48,990 bases of DNA from Prosthecobacter debontii (GCA_945869675.1 CAMBPS010000015.1:1-48990), one strand, 5' to 3'; shown: positions 18,751-28,245, counted from the first letter of the stretch. Numbers and translations: made by a program. The notes: generated by a model from the letters alone, not told the origin.

Positions 18751-21015
18751 TTATTGCGGCGCGCGGAATAACCTGCGGAAAAAGCCACCGTTGGATGTTC
18801 CAGAAGGTTGTGATGATTCGCTAGAGCTAGGTCCACGACTGAAGATGCCCGCCCGTCGGGGCGTGCTCGTCGAAGTCTTACGGTTGGAGTCAGGCTGTTT
18901 ACGAATATTGGGTGCCGTAGTGCGGACTTGGGAGACGACGTCGGTGGCTTCACGCTCAGGCGCATCGGTGCCTGTGTCACCGTCTTCATCAGCAGCAGCT
19001 AAAGCAGGGATGCCAGAATCAGCATAGCTGACGGAATCGATCTTATTAAAGTTACCGGTTACTTCGGCTAGGGCTTCGATGTTGGGGCTGTAACCATTCT
19101 CCAAGGCTAAGGATTGCTCAAGGACTCGGTGGGCGACGGGGGCCGCGCATCCGCCACCTGATTTACCGCCCTGAACTAGGATGCAAACTGCGAACTTCGC
19201 ATTCACGTATGGAGCGAAACTGATGAAGAGGGTGTGATTATCTTCCAGTCGGTTGCCACGATCATCTCTTCTCCAGTTCTGAGCGGTTCCGGTCTTACCT
19301 GCGACTTCAATACCAGGGATTCGAGCTGATTTGGCTGTGCCACTGGCATCGTTGACGACTTTCCACATACCTTTGCGCACGACCTCGACTTCTTTGTCTG
19401 AAAAATATTCGTTCAAGTCGGCGCGAAGTTGAGGCTTGTGAGGTTCTACAGTTTCTACGCCATCCATGACTTTATAGAGAAGGTGGGGCTTGTAGGCTTT
19501 TCCTGAAGCAACAGCACCTGCGACAGAGGCCATCTGCAGTGGAGAAGCTAAAACGGAACCTTGGCCAATCGAGGTGTTGGCAGTATAACCAGAGCTCCAG
19601 CGTTCTTGAGGGCTGTGTAATCTTAACCACTCAGGGTTTGGTAGAATGCCTGTATCTTCTTCGTCGAGTTCGATGCCAGTGCGTTCGCCTAAAGCCAACA
19701 TTTTCCCGACTTTGGTGATGTTATCGATGCCTGCTGCATTGCCATACTGGTAAAAGAAGCAGTTGCACGAGCGCATTAGGGCATCGCTCAGTCCTAATGA
19801 TCCGTGAGATCCGCCACTTTGACGCTGAATCCAGCATTGCATGGCATTGGTGCCGTAAGTGACACTGCCGCTGCAGTTATAACTATTGTTTTGAATCTTG
19901 GCGACACATCCGGCTAGGGCAATAGGCACCTTGTAAGTCGATCCAGGCGCAAAACCGCGAATAGCTCGATTCAGCATGGGGAAAACGGGATTGTCGTTTA
20001 AAGCATCCCAGTCTTTTTGGGTGATGCTTGGAATGAATCGATTTGGGTCGTAGTTCGGCACCGTGGCCATGGCTAAGACTTCACCATTTTGTGGATTGAT
20101 GACCACCACGGATCCTCGGCCGATGTTGCCATCGCGCAGTGCTTTTTCAGCGATGAATTGGATGCGTGCATCAAGGGTTAGATACACATCGTTGCCTTTG
20201 CGCGGTGCTTCGTAACTGCCTTTGATTTCGCCAACGATTCGTCCGCGTTCATTTTTTTGCATGGTGCGGACTCCGGGGCGACCTTTCAGGTATGAGTCGA
20301 AGCTTTTTTCAACGCCGGCTCCACCAAAGTCGTCAGGCATGTAGTAGTCCCAGCCTTTGCGTTCCTCTGCAGAGACTCGCTGATCATCTGGAAGGCGGAC
20401 GTAACCCAGCATGTGGCAGGCAAGCGCACCAAAGGGATAAACGCGACTGCCGCGCTCAGCCACAGTTACTCCAGGCAGGGAGAGGTTATGTTCGGCAAAC
20501 CGACTGAATTCAGAAAAGGTTAGGTTATCTCTGTAAACGTAAGGGATGACGCCACCAAAGCTGCGGTAATGCACTCGTAGATCCTGCTCATCCTGATCGG
20601 CTCCGGCGAGGTCCATCTCAGCGAGTCGGTTTTCGATGAGTTCCCTGAACATGGTGACAATATCAGGTTCTTCCTTCTGGCGTATGATGCCACGATCTTT
20701 GAACTCAAATCCTACCGTTGGAACATTAACTTTCTTGATTCTGCATTGACGTGCATATTCATCATGCACTTCACGGAGGTTCACACGCACTTCGAAAGTG
20801 GCTTTGTTAGTGGCTAAAACGATGCCGTTGCGATCTTTGATTTCACCACGAACACCGGGAATACGGGCGCGTTCTCTCTTGGCTTCGGGGACTTTATTGA
20901 CGAATTCTTGGTGGTGCTCTATCTGTAACCACCAGAGTCGGTACACGAGAACTCCAAACCCGCACAGAATGGCGAGGGTTAGCAGGTAAAGTCGGAAGCG
21001 ATATTTAACGACCAT
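18751..21015 (-). CDS. mrdA: Penicillin-binding protein 2 (elongasome transpeptidase)
   Basis: A 754-residue inner-membrane enzyme that cross-links peptidoglycan during rod-shaped growth. It has one N-terminal transmembrane helix (about 8-28), a dimerisation domain starting RIPGVRGEIKDRNG (51-64) and the transpeptidase domain. The active-site Ser359 lies in APGSTYK (SxxK with Lys362), the SxN-type motif is RSCN, and the KTG motif is GKTGTAQNW. The last roughly 70 residues are an unusual Ser/Arg/Asp-rich tail absent from typical PBP2 (about 630 residues). It overlaps the mreD stop by 11 bases and is in the same operon. It is the cell-wall enzyme that MreBCD steers. Confidence 0.95.
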   Translation of the reverse strand: MVVKYRFRLYLLTLAILCGFGVLVYRLWWLQIEHHQEFVNKVPEAKRERARIPGVRGEIKDRNGIVLATNKATFEVRVNLREVHDEYARQCRIKKVNVPTVGFEFKDRGIIRQKEEPDIVTMFRELIENRLAEMDLAGADQDEQDLRVHYRSFGGVIPYVYRDNLTFSEFSRFAEHNLSLPGVTVAERGSRVYPFGALACHMLGYVRLPDDQRVSAEERKGWDYYMPDDFGGAGVEKSFDSYLKGRPGVRTMQKNERGRIVGEIKGSYEAPRKGNDVYLTLDARIQFIAEKALRDGNIGRGSVVVINPQNGEVLAMATVPNYDPNRFIPSITQKDWDALNDNPVFPMLNRAIRGFAPGSTYKVPIALAGCVAKIQNNSYNCSGSVTYGTNAMQCWIQRQSGGSHGSLGLSDALMRSCNCFFYQYGNAAGIDNITKVGKMLALGERTGIELDEEDTGILPNPEWLRLHSPQERWSSGYTANTSIGQGSVLASPLQMASVAGAVASGKAYKPHLLYKVMDGVETVEPHKPQLRADLNEYFSDKEVEVVRKGMWKVVNDASGTAKSARIPGIEVAGKTGTAQNWRRDDRGNRLEDNHTLFISFAPYVNAKFAVCILVQGGKSGGGCAAPVAHRVLEQSLALENGYSPNIEALAEVTGNFNKIDSVSYADSGIPALAAADEDGDTGTDAPEREATDVVSQVRTTAPNIRKQPDSNRKTSTSTPRRAGIFSRGPSSSESSQPSGTSNGGFFRRLFRAPQ

Positions 21016-21622
21016 CGAAAGAGTACCTCAGTCCATCATACTTGATTTCATATCTAGACAGTCCAGCTAAGGAATACAGTAAAAGAAAAAGCAAAGGAGA
21101 AGCTAACATAGCTAAAAGAGTGTCTGTGATCATTTTTGACCAGATGGCGCCGGGGAAGAACAGACTGCCGCGTAATAAGGTCATCATGAGGAACTCTAAA
21201 AGCAGCCACAGGAAGGTGGTTACACCCACGAGTAGAACAGGAAGCTCAAGTCTTCCGCGTTTGAATAAAGGGCGAACCCCCTGAAGAAAGGTTCCCAAAA
21301 AAGCAAACAGGATGATCGAGACGCCGAATCCAAAGCCACTCGCAGACACAAGTTCTGGAGTCGCAAGAGATCCCGAGATAAGACTGCCGGAGGCGCTTTT
21401 GATTGTATTAGACGCACTTGGTAGGTAGCGGGCGTCCCATACAAAGCCTGTGATGAACGCCATAAAAAGCATCATTGGGAAGGGAACTGCTACAGCAGAG
21501 GCAAAGAAAAACACTGGAGGTAAAAGAAGCGTGGCGTAATGGGCCATGGACAATCCAGGAATAAACTCTTGCACCACAAATGTGAGCAGAAGTAGTAGGA
21601 TGGTGACCGGATAAAAAATCAT
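21005..21622 (-). CDS. mreD: Rod-shape-determining membrane protein MreD-like
   Basis: A 205-residue protein with five to six hydrophobic helices (for example VTILLLLLTFVVQEF, YATLLLPPVFFFASAVAV, MLFMAFITGFVWDA). The FITGFVWDARY segment is like the G-x-x-x-D signature of MreD. Sequence identity in this family is low, so the call rests mainly on position between mreC (16 bases upstream) and the PBP2 gene (11-base overlap). It is somewhat longer than MreD in E. coli (162 residues). It links MreC and the synthetic enzymes in the elongasome at the inner membrane. Confidence 0.85.
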   Translation of the reverse strand: MIFYPVTILLLLLTFVVQEFIPGLSMAHYATLLLPPVFFFASAVAVPFPMMLFMAFITGFVWDARYLPSASNTIKSASGSLISGSLATPELVSASGFGFGVSIILFAFLGTFLQGVRPLFKRGRLELPVLLVGVTTFLWLLLEFLMMTLLRGSLFFPGAIWSKMITDTLLAMLASPLLFLLLYSLAGLSRYEIKYDGLRYSFDGR

Positions 21623-21638
21623 GAATTTTACAGGTCAG

Positions 21639-22463
21639 TCATTTCTTTGGCTGAGTCTCTTCGGAGGGAGCCTCGAGAACAAACACATGCTCTAAAATGG
21701 AGAAATCGACAACTGGTTCAACTACAGCATCTGCAGTAATATCTTTGTTTTCAAAGCGCTTCACTCGCCCAACTAATAAGCCCGCGGGAAAGACACCGCC
21801 TTCACCAGTAGATATGACGTTGCTACCCGGATTGATAATCGCATTACGATTCAAAAAGCGCAACCGCAGGTCAGGTCGCATGTCCAGCCCTGCGCGCTCA
21901 CCAGAGATGATGCCCTGTTCAATCGTTCCCTCGATCTTGGCTGAGACGCGGCACATTTCGTCAGTCAATAAAATAACCTCACACATGTGTGGGGCCATCT
22001 TACCTGTTTTACCGATAAGACCTGTCGCGCTAATGACAGGTGTGTCTGTTGCAAGGCCATCCAGTAGGCCCTTGTCAATGATCATGGCATTCCACCAAGT
22101 CGTTGAGACACGTTTAATGACACGTGCTGCGATCATCTTATAGGGTGATGCTTGTTTGAACTCAAGAAGTCCACGTAGTTTGTTATTCTCTTCCAGAGTT
22201 TGAGTGTATTTTTGTGAGAGAATGCGCAGTCTTTCCACTTCGATTTGGATGCGATCATACTCTTGTTTCATCTCTTGAGGATCAAGCTGCGCCGCTAATG
22301 TATTTGAGACACCATCTGCAATGGCCGCGCTTGAGTGAACAAAAGGCGAGAGTGCCGCCATGGCACGACTCTGAATCATACGAGTCGTTGGTGTGTCCAG
22401 CATGAAGACTGAGATGACTCCCACTATGAACATGAGCAGCGCCAGGATGTTAAGCTTTTTCAT
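21639..22463 (-). CDS. mreC: Rod-shape-determining protein MreC
   Basis: A 274-residue protein. Residues 6-22 form one transmembrane helix (ILALLMFIVGVISVFML), then a coiled coil around 65-100 (EEYDRIQIEVERLR-type heptads) and two beta-rich domains. IAARVIKRVSTTWWNAMIIDKG is the start of the core domain; VISTGEGGVFPAGLLVGRV is the family's conserved final-domain segment. MreC sits in the periplasm and couples MreB to PBP2. It follows mreB by 78 bases, and its length fits the family. Confidence 0.95.
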   Translation of the reverse strand: MKKLNILALLMFIVGVISVFMLDTPTTRMIQSRAMAALSPFVHSSAAIADGVSNTLAAQLDPQEMKQEYDRIQIEVERLRILSQKYTQTLEENNKLRGLLEFKQASPYKMIAARVIKRVSTTWWNAMIIDKGLLDGLATDTPVISATGLIGKTGKMAPHMCEVILLTDEMCRVSAKIEGTIEQGIISGERAGLDMRPDLRLRFLNRNAIINPGSNVISTGEGGVFPAGLLVGRVKRFENKDITADAVVEPVVDFSILEHVFVLEAPSEETQPKK

Positions 22464-22541
22464 GGATGCCTTGTCGCCAGATTGATCAGTTCAGAGATAG
22501 CTCTGACCTAACAGCTGTGAAGAATCACATTATTCGTTAGG

Positions 22542-23573
22542 TTAAACCTCGGTCGTGCTGACCTTTTTTAAGAATTCAAGTTCGCCTAGAACTCGACCTG
22601 CACCTTCACCCACAGCACTCAATGGATCATCAGCAATATGGACTGGTAGCGCAGTTTCTTCCTGTAGAAGTTTATCGAGGCCACGTAGCAGAGCCCCGCC
22701 GCCAGCGAGCATGATGCCGCGATCGACCAAATCGGCAGCAAGTTCAGGCGGGCAGCGTTCAAGCGTGGTGCGGACCGCGTCAATGATAGCGTTCAAGGGT
22801 TCAAGCATAGCCTCACGCACTTCCTGGCTGGTGATAGTGATGGTTTTTGGAAGTCCAGCAACCATGTCGCGTCCTTTGACTTCCATGGTTGTTTCCTTGC
22901 CGAGTGGGAAGGCCGATCCAATGCGGAGTTTAATTTCTTCCGCCGTGCGCTCTCCAATCATGAGATTATAAGCACGCTTCATGTAATTAATGATGGATTC
23001 ATCCAGTTCATCTCCTGCGACTCGAACGCTGCGGCTGTAAACAATGCCGCTTAGGGAAATGATGGCTACTTCAGTCGTGCCACCACCAATATCGACGATC
23101 ATGTTACCAGCGGCCTCTTGAACTGGAAGTCCGACGCCAATAGCTGCGGCCATGGGTTCTTCGATAAGATAAACTTCACGTGCACCAGCCTGCTCGGCGC
23201 TTTCTTTGACAGCACGCTTCTCCACTTCAGTGATACCTGATGGCACAGCAATCACCACACGTGGCCCCCGGAAGGCTCGGCGATTGTTGTTCACTTTGCG
23301 AATGAAGTGGCGTAGCATAGCCTCCGTGACTCGGAAGTCGGCAATAACACCGTCTTTCAATGGACGAATTGCGGTAATGCCACCGGGGGTTCTGCCGAGC
23401 ATTCGTTTGGCATCGTCGCCCACAGCGACCACTTCATTAGTGCCGGTTTTTACAGCAACAACCGAGGGTTCTCGAAGTACGATGCCGTGATCCTTGAGGT
23501 AAACGAGAGTATTTGCAGTACCGAGATCGATACCCATATCATTGGCGACGAAGCCGAAGAATTTGCCAAACAT
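22542..23573 (-). CDS. mreB: Rod-shape-determining actin homologue MreB
   Basis: A 343-residue actin-like ATPase that forms membrane-attached filaments and directs lateral wall synthesis. It shows [17 protein letters not shown] near 17-33, [46 protein letters not shown] and [13 protein letters not shown]. These are the phosphate 1, connect 1, phosphate 2 and adenosine motifs. Length (334-347) is normal. It is the first gene of an mreBCD-PBP2-rng cluster and is preceded by a 262-base gap. Confidence 0.97.
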   Translation of the reverse strand: MFGKFFGFVANDMGIDLGTANTLVYLKDHGIVLREPSVVAVKTGTNEVVAVGDDAKRMLGRTPGGITAIRPLKDGVIADFRVTEAMLRHFIRKVNNNRRAFRGPRVVIAVPSGITEVEKRAVKESAEQAGAREVYLIEEPMAAAIGVGLPVQEAAGNMIVDIGGGTTEVAIISLSGIVYSRSVRVAGDELDESIINYMKRAYNLMIGERTAEEIKLRIGSAFPLGKETTMEVKGRDMVAGLPKTITITSQEVREAMLEPLNAIIDAVRTTLERCPPELAADLVDRGIMLAGGGALLRGLDKLLQEETALPVHIADDPLSAVGEGAGRVLGELEFLKKVSTTEV

Positions 23574-23835
23574 TGTTTAGAATTTTGAAAAGTTACTGAA
23601 GAAAAATAATAAAAACTATATCCATGACGGGTGCCTCCGGCTTTTTTTGAGATTCACAAAAAGCACGTTCTGGCACAAGTTTCTAATCAAGCAAAATCTA
23701 AGGGCAGGCATATTTAGGGTCAAGAGAAGAATCACCCTTGTGAAAATCAGTCTCAACTCAGCCGCAAAAGGCCCTTCAGTAACTTTTAAGAAACCAGTTA
23801 TGGCCTAAATTTGAAATTCCAATCAATTCTTGCTC

Positions 23836-25008
23836 TCAAAGAGTGTCGTGAACGCGGGCCAGTGCCATGAGCATGTAGGCGGTTGTTAGGGTTGTGTCGC
23901 TTTCCATCCAGCGTCCAGCGCTGTTGGCCCATGAGCCATCACCTTTTTGCAGGTTGAGGAGTTTCTTTGAAAGATCGACGCGCCAATCGACAATTTTCCC
24001 ATCTTTTGTTTTCAGGAAGTCCACATCGGCAATCGTTAATGCTTTCGCCATGGTGTGGTAATAATAGTATAGGCCCTCTGCGCCAAGACCAGGATTCTCA
24101 TCCAAGGTATAGTTTTCTGTGATCCACTGCATGACGGCTTTAAGTCGAGGATCATTTTTGTCTAGGCCAGCATAAATGAAGCTCAGAATTCCTGCGTAAC
24201 TAATGCTGCCATAGCTGCGAAGGGCTGTGCGGCCGTCTGCAGTCTTGGTTTCACCGCCGCGCGTTTCTCCAGGACTGTAAATGAATCCACCTGCATCTTT
24301 AGGATCTGTGCTCACCCAACTTGCTTTGTTTGTTTCAGGACGATTCTGGCAGTTTTGAATGAACTGAATCGCTGCAGAATAATTGAGTCGGGGTTCGTTT
24401 TTACCTGCCTCTCCTTTGTCGGCAAGCAGGGCTTGAGAATAGTAAAGCGCTTCGAGGGCGAAATGAGTATTTGAAAGATCTGCGTGGGCTGGATTGTTGG
24501 GTTTTGGTGTGCCGTATCCGACCCCTCCATCATTGGGATTATCGAGCTTCCCCTTTTCATCAAAATCATTTTGCTGACCAATGATAAATCGGCGTGCAGC
24601 AAGTAGCGTGGCCTCACGCTCAAGGCTGGGTGCTAGCATGAGTGCGGTCAATGCTAGAGAGGTATTATAATTGGCTCTTGCTTTCACATAAATGCCGCCA
24701 TCAGGTTGCACATTTTTGATGAGAAAAGCGATGGCTTTTTGAACTTCGACCGGCAGTGCATCTGTCGCCTTTCTTTCTGGTGTTAACAATAAGCTTGTTA
24801 TGGCTAAGGCGGTGAATGCTACGGGTTCTGCATCTCCCCATTGGCCGGTTTCTGGATTTTGTTGCGACTTTAAAAAACTTAGGCCGCGCTCATAGGCTAG
24901 GCGGATCTCTTGTTTCAAAGATTCATGCCGCGCAGGTTGCGTTGTGGCTTGGGCAAACAGAAAGTGTGGTGCGGCTAGGCAGAGAGCAAATGTGGTCTGG
25001 AGTTTCAT
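23836..25008 (-). CDS. Secreted prenyltransferase/squalene-oxidase-repeat protein
   Basis: A 390-residue protein. Residues 1-19 look like a cleavable signal peptide (LCLAAPHFLFAQA). The rest shows repeated alpha-toroid units with QxxG-type turns: SQQNPETGQWGD, NVQPDGGIY, DNPNDGGVGYG and QKGDGSWANSAGRW. These repeats form (alpha/alpha)6 barrels in terpene cyclases and related proteins. No catalytic DXDD motif is visible, so enzyme activity is unlikely to be cyclisation. It overlaps the upstream YdjY gene by four bases (ATGA), suggesting translational coupling. Similar YdjY-plus-repeat pairs are known in Planctomycetota and Verrucomicrobiota; the role is unknown. Confidence 0.88.
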   Translation of the reverse strand: MKLQTTFALCLAAPHFLFAQATTQPARHESLKQEIRLAYERGLSFLKSQQNPETGQWGDAEPVAFTALAITSLLLTPERKATDALPVEVQKAIAFLIKNVQPDGGIYVKARANYNTSLALTALMLAPSLEREATLLAARRFIIGQQNDFDEKGKLDNPNDGGVGYGTPKPNNPAHADLSNTHFALEALYYSQALLADKGEAGKNEPRLNYSAAIQFIQNCQNRPETNKASWVSTDPKDAGGFIYSPGETRGGETKTADGRTALRSYGSISYAGILSFIYAGLDKNDPRLKAVMQWITENYTLDENPGLGAEGLYYYYHTMAKALTIADVDFLKTKDGKIVDWRVDLSKKLLNLQKGDGSWANSAGRWMESDTTLTTAYMLMALARVHDTL

Positions 25009-25736
25009 GGTTTTGCTGGGGTAATGATGAGCATCACTGGGGTCATTTCGTCCGGAATATTATCTGGTAGTGAGATCCAAAGATCGTCTCTCCAATTTCC
25101 TTCTGCAGGTGAATTAAAGATAGCTCCTCGGTCTAGCCAAATGCCGATGATTGAGCCTTCTTGTTGAGCTATGAATCCACGCTCGTCAATGTAGGAGCCG
25201 TTAAAAATCCAGGTGTCTAGATCAAGGGGGGCTTTGCGTGTATCAGCGTTTTGAGCCCACTGGGATAAAGCTCCACTTTGGACTGCAGTTCCAATTTTCC
25301 ACTCGACGGCGATGTTAACGCGATTTGCGCCTTTGATCTTGGGTGGTTCGTCCTTCCATGTTTTTGGACGCTCATTCTCTGGCACCTTAGCAAGCAGACC
25401 TTCGGTAGCAGGTTCATAATTGACTAATAGCATGGCGACCTGAATAGCTGTTGGGCTCACGGCTGTGGTCAAAACGGTTTCGTGGGTCTTGCCGGTGTCG
25501 GTTGTGAGCATATACTCAATGGGTGCCTTTTTCAGGCATACCTGACAGGGGATTTTGACTTCTCGAGTGTCAGCTTTGATTTTGATGCCATCTAAAAGAT
25601 ACTCAGTTGCTGATAGTTTTTGAATCCGTTGTTGCGTTTCCTTCATTTGCTTGAGTGGATCCACTGCCACAGCGGGTTCTTGAGCTACGGCGATGGCCGA
25701 ATAGAAGGTGATGATGACTAGCAGTGGACGCAGCAT
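25005..25736 (-). CDS. Secreted YdjY-domain protein
   Basis: A 243-residue protein with a signal peptide (residues 1-18, ending AVAQE). A YdjY-like domain is visible at about 50-130: YLLDGIKIKADTREVKIPCQVCL, then PIEYMLTTDTGKTHETVLTTAVSPTAIQVAMLL. The key pattern is the hydrophobic lead strand plus the conserved HE-x-(V/L)-L motif. The remainder (about 150-243) is beta-rich and ends GIWLDRGAIFNSP. The biochemical role of YdjY is not established. It is coupled to the downstream prenyltransferase-repeat gene by a four-base overlap. Confidence 0.82.
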   Translation of the reverse strand: MLRPLLVIITFYSAIAVAQEPAVAVDPLKQMKETQQRIQKLSATEYLLDGIKIKADTREVKIPCQVCLKKAPIEYMLTTDTGKTHETVLTTAVSPTAIQVAMLLVNYEPATEGLLAKVPENERPKTWKDEPPKIKGANRVNIAVEWKIGTAVQSGALSQWAQNADTRKAPLDLDTWIFNGSYIDERGFIAQQEGSIIGIWLDRGAIFNSPAEGNWRDDLWISLPDNIPDEMTPVMLIITPAKP

Positions 25737-25755
25737 GGGTCAATGTAGCTGGAAA

Positions 25756-25784
25756 TTTCTAGGTTCTTCCATAAAATTGCTCAA
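25756..25784 (-). promoter_or_regulatory. Possible promoter of the YdjY / prenyltransferase-repeat pair
   Basis: On the minus strand TTGAGC (25784-25779) and TAGAAA (25761-25756) are separated by 17 bases, about 20 bases upstream of the ATG at 25736. The -10 match is 4/6. Only consensus spacing supports it. Confidence 0.3.
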
Positions 25785-25858
25785 TCGGGGACCCTTAAAA
25801 CTAATAAAGAGCAAGAATGAACCCAATTTAAAACCTGGCGGATAAAAATGGACCTTTT

Positions 25859-26539
25859 TTATTCTTCGTCACGCTTCTGACCGAGTAGCAAGAATGCGTA
25901 ATGAGCAAACTGGGCCAAAGCGCTAAGAAAAGCTGCAACATAGGTCAGAGCAGCAGCACTGAGGACCTTATTCATGGCATCAAATTCAGCTCCAGGGGTC
26001 ACGGCTCCTGTCGCTAGTAGGATTTTTTTGGCTCGGGCTGTGGCATCGAATTCCACGGGTAAAGTCACAAGCTGAAAGACCATGACAATTCCAAAAGCAA
26101 CAGCAAGCACTGGTATCGCTAGTTTCGGCATGAATACCATGCCTGCAAAGCCAACAATCGGAATGATGGTGCCAGCCATTGTGGTGATGCCTACTGCCGC
26201 CATGCGCCACTGCAATGGAGCGTAGAGTTGCTGGTGTTGAATAGCATGCCCACATTCATGGGCTGCGACACCCAGGGCAGCGACAGATTGGCCGTAATAA
26301 TTGGACTCGGAGAGTACCAATCGACGGTTGGATGGATCATAGTGATCTACAAGTTCACCTTGCGCTGAGTGGATAGCCACATCTCTAATGTTATTCAAAT
26401 CAAGGATTCTCTGAGCGATCTCAGCGCCCGTCATTCCTGATGACGCGGGAACTTGAGAGTATTTGCGGTAATTACTGCTTACTTTCCATGAAGCGTATAC
26501 GGACAGAAGCATGGTGAGAATGATGATAAGGAAGAACAT
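25859..26539 (-). CDS. YugP-type neutral zinc metallopeptidase
   Basis: A 226-residue membrane protein. The N-terminus is a transmembrane helix (about 1-18). The zinc site HECGH is at 94-98, with the third ligand probably Glu in PVEFDATARA. Further hydrophobic helices (IIPIVGFAGMVFM, VLAVAFGIVMVFQLV, ALTYVAAFLSALAQF) follow. This matches the small membrane peptidase family typified by Bacillus YugP. Substrate is unknown. It is divergent from the ArsR-methyltransferase gene, with 100 bases shared. Confidence 0.9.
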   Translation of the reverse strand: MFFLIIILTMLLSVYASWKVSSNYRKYSQVPASSGMTGAEIAQRILDLNNIRDVAIHSAQGELVDHYDPSNRRLVLSESNYYGQSVAALGVAAHECGHAIQHQQLYAPLQWRMAAVGITTMAGTIIPIVGFAGMVFMPKLAIPVLAVAFGIVMVFQLVTLPVEFDATARAKKILLATGAVTPGAEFDAMNKVLSAAALTYVAAFLSALAQFAHYAFLLLGQKRDEE

Positions 26540-26557
26540 AACAAGATCGATTAATGT

Positions 26558-26575
26558 TGTTTAATTACGAACAAT
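26558..26575. promoter_or_regulatory. Candidate operator between divergent genes
   Basis: TTGTT and AACAA form an inverted repeat with an 8-base AT-rich spacer, between the divergent YugP-type gene and the ArsR-fusion gene. ArsR-family proteins often bind such sites near their own promoter. No direct evidence for binding. Confidence 0.25.
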
Positions 26576-26639
26576 TTTAGAGTGGTAGTTGCAGGGAAGT
26601 GTTGAATTGAAAAATAACGTATTACTACAACTTTAAGCA

Positions 26640-27638
26640 ATGGGGATCTTCGGCATTGAAGAAACGGAATGCGTTGTTAGATTGGTAATTACTTTGGGTT
26701 CACTTCTTAAATCTCTCAGTCTCATTGCAGATCCTACACGGGTGCGCCTCTTGCTCTTGCTAAAACAGGAGGAGTTAAGCGTGGCCGAACTTCAGGAAGT
26801 GTTGTCATTGCCTCAGTCGAATATCTCAGCTCAGCTTAGTAAGCTCAAAGCAGCCGGATTGGTCAATGATCGGCGAAGTGGGAAGAATCGCCTCTATCGA
26901 CTTGAAGAGCCCGTCAAGCAGGAGGCGGACGCTAGGCATCATTTTTTTGCGCTTTTGGAAGCTGCTGGTTCTGAAATGCGCGAGGTGGGTAAAGATGCCA
27001 CGGCTCTTAAAGTGGTGCTTCAGAAGCGCGAGCGGACAGCACAGGCTTACTTTGATGCTCTTGCCGGTAAATTTGGTCGGCACTACATTCCTGGCCGCTC
27101 GTGGAAAGGTCTAGGAGAGACCGTTCTAAAACTCATGCCGCCGCTGGTAATCGCGGATCTTGGGGCCGGTGAGGGAACTCTTTCTCAGCTCCTGGCACAA
27201 AGGGCCAAGCGTGTTATTGCGGTTGATAGTAGTGAAAAAATGGTCGCATATGGTTCTGAGTTGGCCTTAAAGCATGGCTTCACAAATCTGGAATACAGGC
27301 TCGGAGATCTCGAAAGCCCGCCGATTGAGCCTGGAACCATTGATCTTGTTTTTCTTAGTCAGGCGCTTCATCACGCGCAGCGGCCTGCACAGGCCCTGAA
27401 GGCTGCTTTTGCATTATTAAAGCCAGGTGGACGGATTGCCATTCTGGATCTTATGAAGCATCAGTTTGAGAAGGCACGTGAGCTTTATGCCGACGTTTGG
27501 TTGGGTTTTTCTGAAAGTGAGCTTCATGAGATGCTTGAGCAGGCTGGTTTTTTAAATGTTGAGACGAATGTCGTCCATAGAGAATCTCAAAGCCCACATT
27601 TCCAGACCGTTCTGGCTGTGGCGGAGCGCCTACTCTGA
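26640..27638 (+). CDS. ArsR-family regulator fused to SAM-dependent methyltransferase
   Basis: A 332-residue protein. Residues about 15-100 form an ArsR winged helix: LKSLSLIADPTRVRLLLLLK, then the recognition region ELSVAELQEVLSLPQSNISAQLSKL and the wing with RRSGKNRLYRL. Residues about 155-332 form a class I methyltransferase domain: VIADLGAGEGTLSQLL (SAM-binding loop), then VIAVDSSEKMV, and YRLGDLES, LVFLSQALHHAQRP, LLKPGGRIAILDL. Such fusions occur in several phyla and may respond to SAM or SAH. It has no ArsR-type metal-binding Cys pair that I can see, so it is not an obvious metal sensor. The ATG at 26640 adds about 14 residues before the core; a TTG at 26682 is an alternative start. 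Confidence 0.88.
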   Translation: MGIFGIEETECVVRLVITLGSLLKSLSLIADPTRVRLLLLLKQEELSVAELQEVLSLPQSNISAQLSKLKAAGLVNDRRSGKNRLYRLEEPVKQEADARHHFFALLEAAGSEMREVGKDATALKVVLQKRERTAQAYFDALAGKFGRHYIPGRSWKGLGETVLKLMPPLVIADLGAGEGTLSQLLAQRAKRVIAVDSSEKMVAYGSELALKHGFTNLEYRLGDLESPPIEPGTIDLVFLSQALHHAQRPAQALKAAFALLKPGGRIAILDLMKHQFEKARELYADVWLGFSESELHEMLEQAGFLNVETNVVHRESQSPHFQTVLAVAERLL

Positions 27639-27680
27639 TGTTTTTGCCTTTCAATTTGTCCTTGTTTAAAAGACTTTTAT

Positions 27681-28079
27681 ATGCCACTGCCAGATGATGA
27701 AGGGCTCTTAAAGCGTATGAAAAAACTGCGTATACGTGAGGAGAATCTGGAGGAACAGTTTATTCGTGGTAGCGGTGCAGGTGGGCAAAAGGTTAACAAG
27801 ACATCCTCCACAGTGATGTTACGGCATCTTCCGAGTGGAGTCGAGATCCGCTGCCAGCGTGAGCGTTCCCAGATCATGAATCGTTACTGGGCCCGAGTGG
27901 AACTCTGCGACCGGATCGAGTCCATTCTCAATTTAGCCAAATTGGCTATTCAAAATGAGCGTGAAAAAGTTCGGCGTCAGAATCGTTCGCGCCCTCGTGG
28001 GCTCAAGCAACGCATTCTGAAGGAAAAGAAAAATCGCGGTGAGGTGAAAAAGAACCGCGGTCGGGTCAAAGAAGACTGA
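27681..28079 (+). CDS. Peptide chain release factor-like protein (GGQ domain, ArfB-like)
   Basis: A 132-residue protein. The RF-1 domain carries the catalytic GGQ at 34-36 in [14 protein letters not shown]. This hydrolyses peptidyl-tRNA. There is no codon-recognition domain, so a stop codon cannot be read. The C-terminal 40 residues are very basic ([28 protein letters not shown]), like the ArfB tail that enters the empty mRNA channel of stalled ribosomes. The domain is also like that of RF-H. A ribosome-rescue role is inferred. It lies 42 bases after the ArsR-methyltransferase gene, and two tRNA-Lys genes follow on the other strand. Confidence 0.88.
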   Translation: MPLPDDEGLLKRMKKLRIREENLEEQFIRGSGAGGQKVNKTSSTVMLRHLPSGVEIRCQRERSQIMNRYWARVELCDRIESILNLAKLAIQNEREKVRRQNRSRPRGLKQRILKEKKNRGEVKKNRGRVKED

Positions 28080-28141
28080 TTCGCTCAGATGTCTGTCTTG
28101 ACTGCGTTAAAAATGGCACATTTTCCGAATGACAGAAAAAG

Positions 28142-28213
28142 TGCCCAGGGGGGGATTCGAACCCACGACCAATTGGTTAAGAGCCAACTGCTCTACCACT
28201 GAGCTACCTGGGC
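28142..28213 (-). tRNA. tRNA-Lys (anticodon CTT)
   Basis: A 72-base cloverleaf on the minus strand: acceptor GCCCAGG paired with CCTGGGC, discriminator A, D arm GCTC/GAGC, anticodon arm GTTGG/CCAAT with loop CTCTTAA. The anticodon CTT reads AAG. The T arm has loop TTCGAAT; the stem GTGGG/CCCCC has one U-C mismatch. No CCA is encoded. Confidence 0.95.
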
Positions 28214-28245
28214 AAAGCTAACAAACTAACATTGAGACCACCAAG

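Noticed and set aside
18702..18989. Upstream extension of the RNase E/G frame to 18989
   Set aside because: It lies inside the PBP2 coding region and encodes a low-complexity Ser/Arg-rich stretch; the ATG at 18701 matches the family start.
23574..23835. Terminator or riboswitch upstream of mreB
   Set aside because: The GCCTCCGGC-T7 stretch forms only a 3-bp stem; no convincing promoter hexamers were found.
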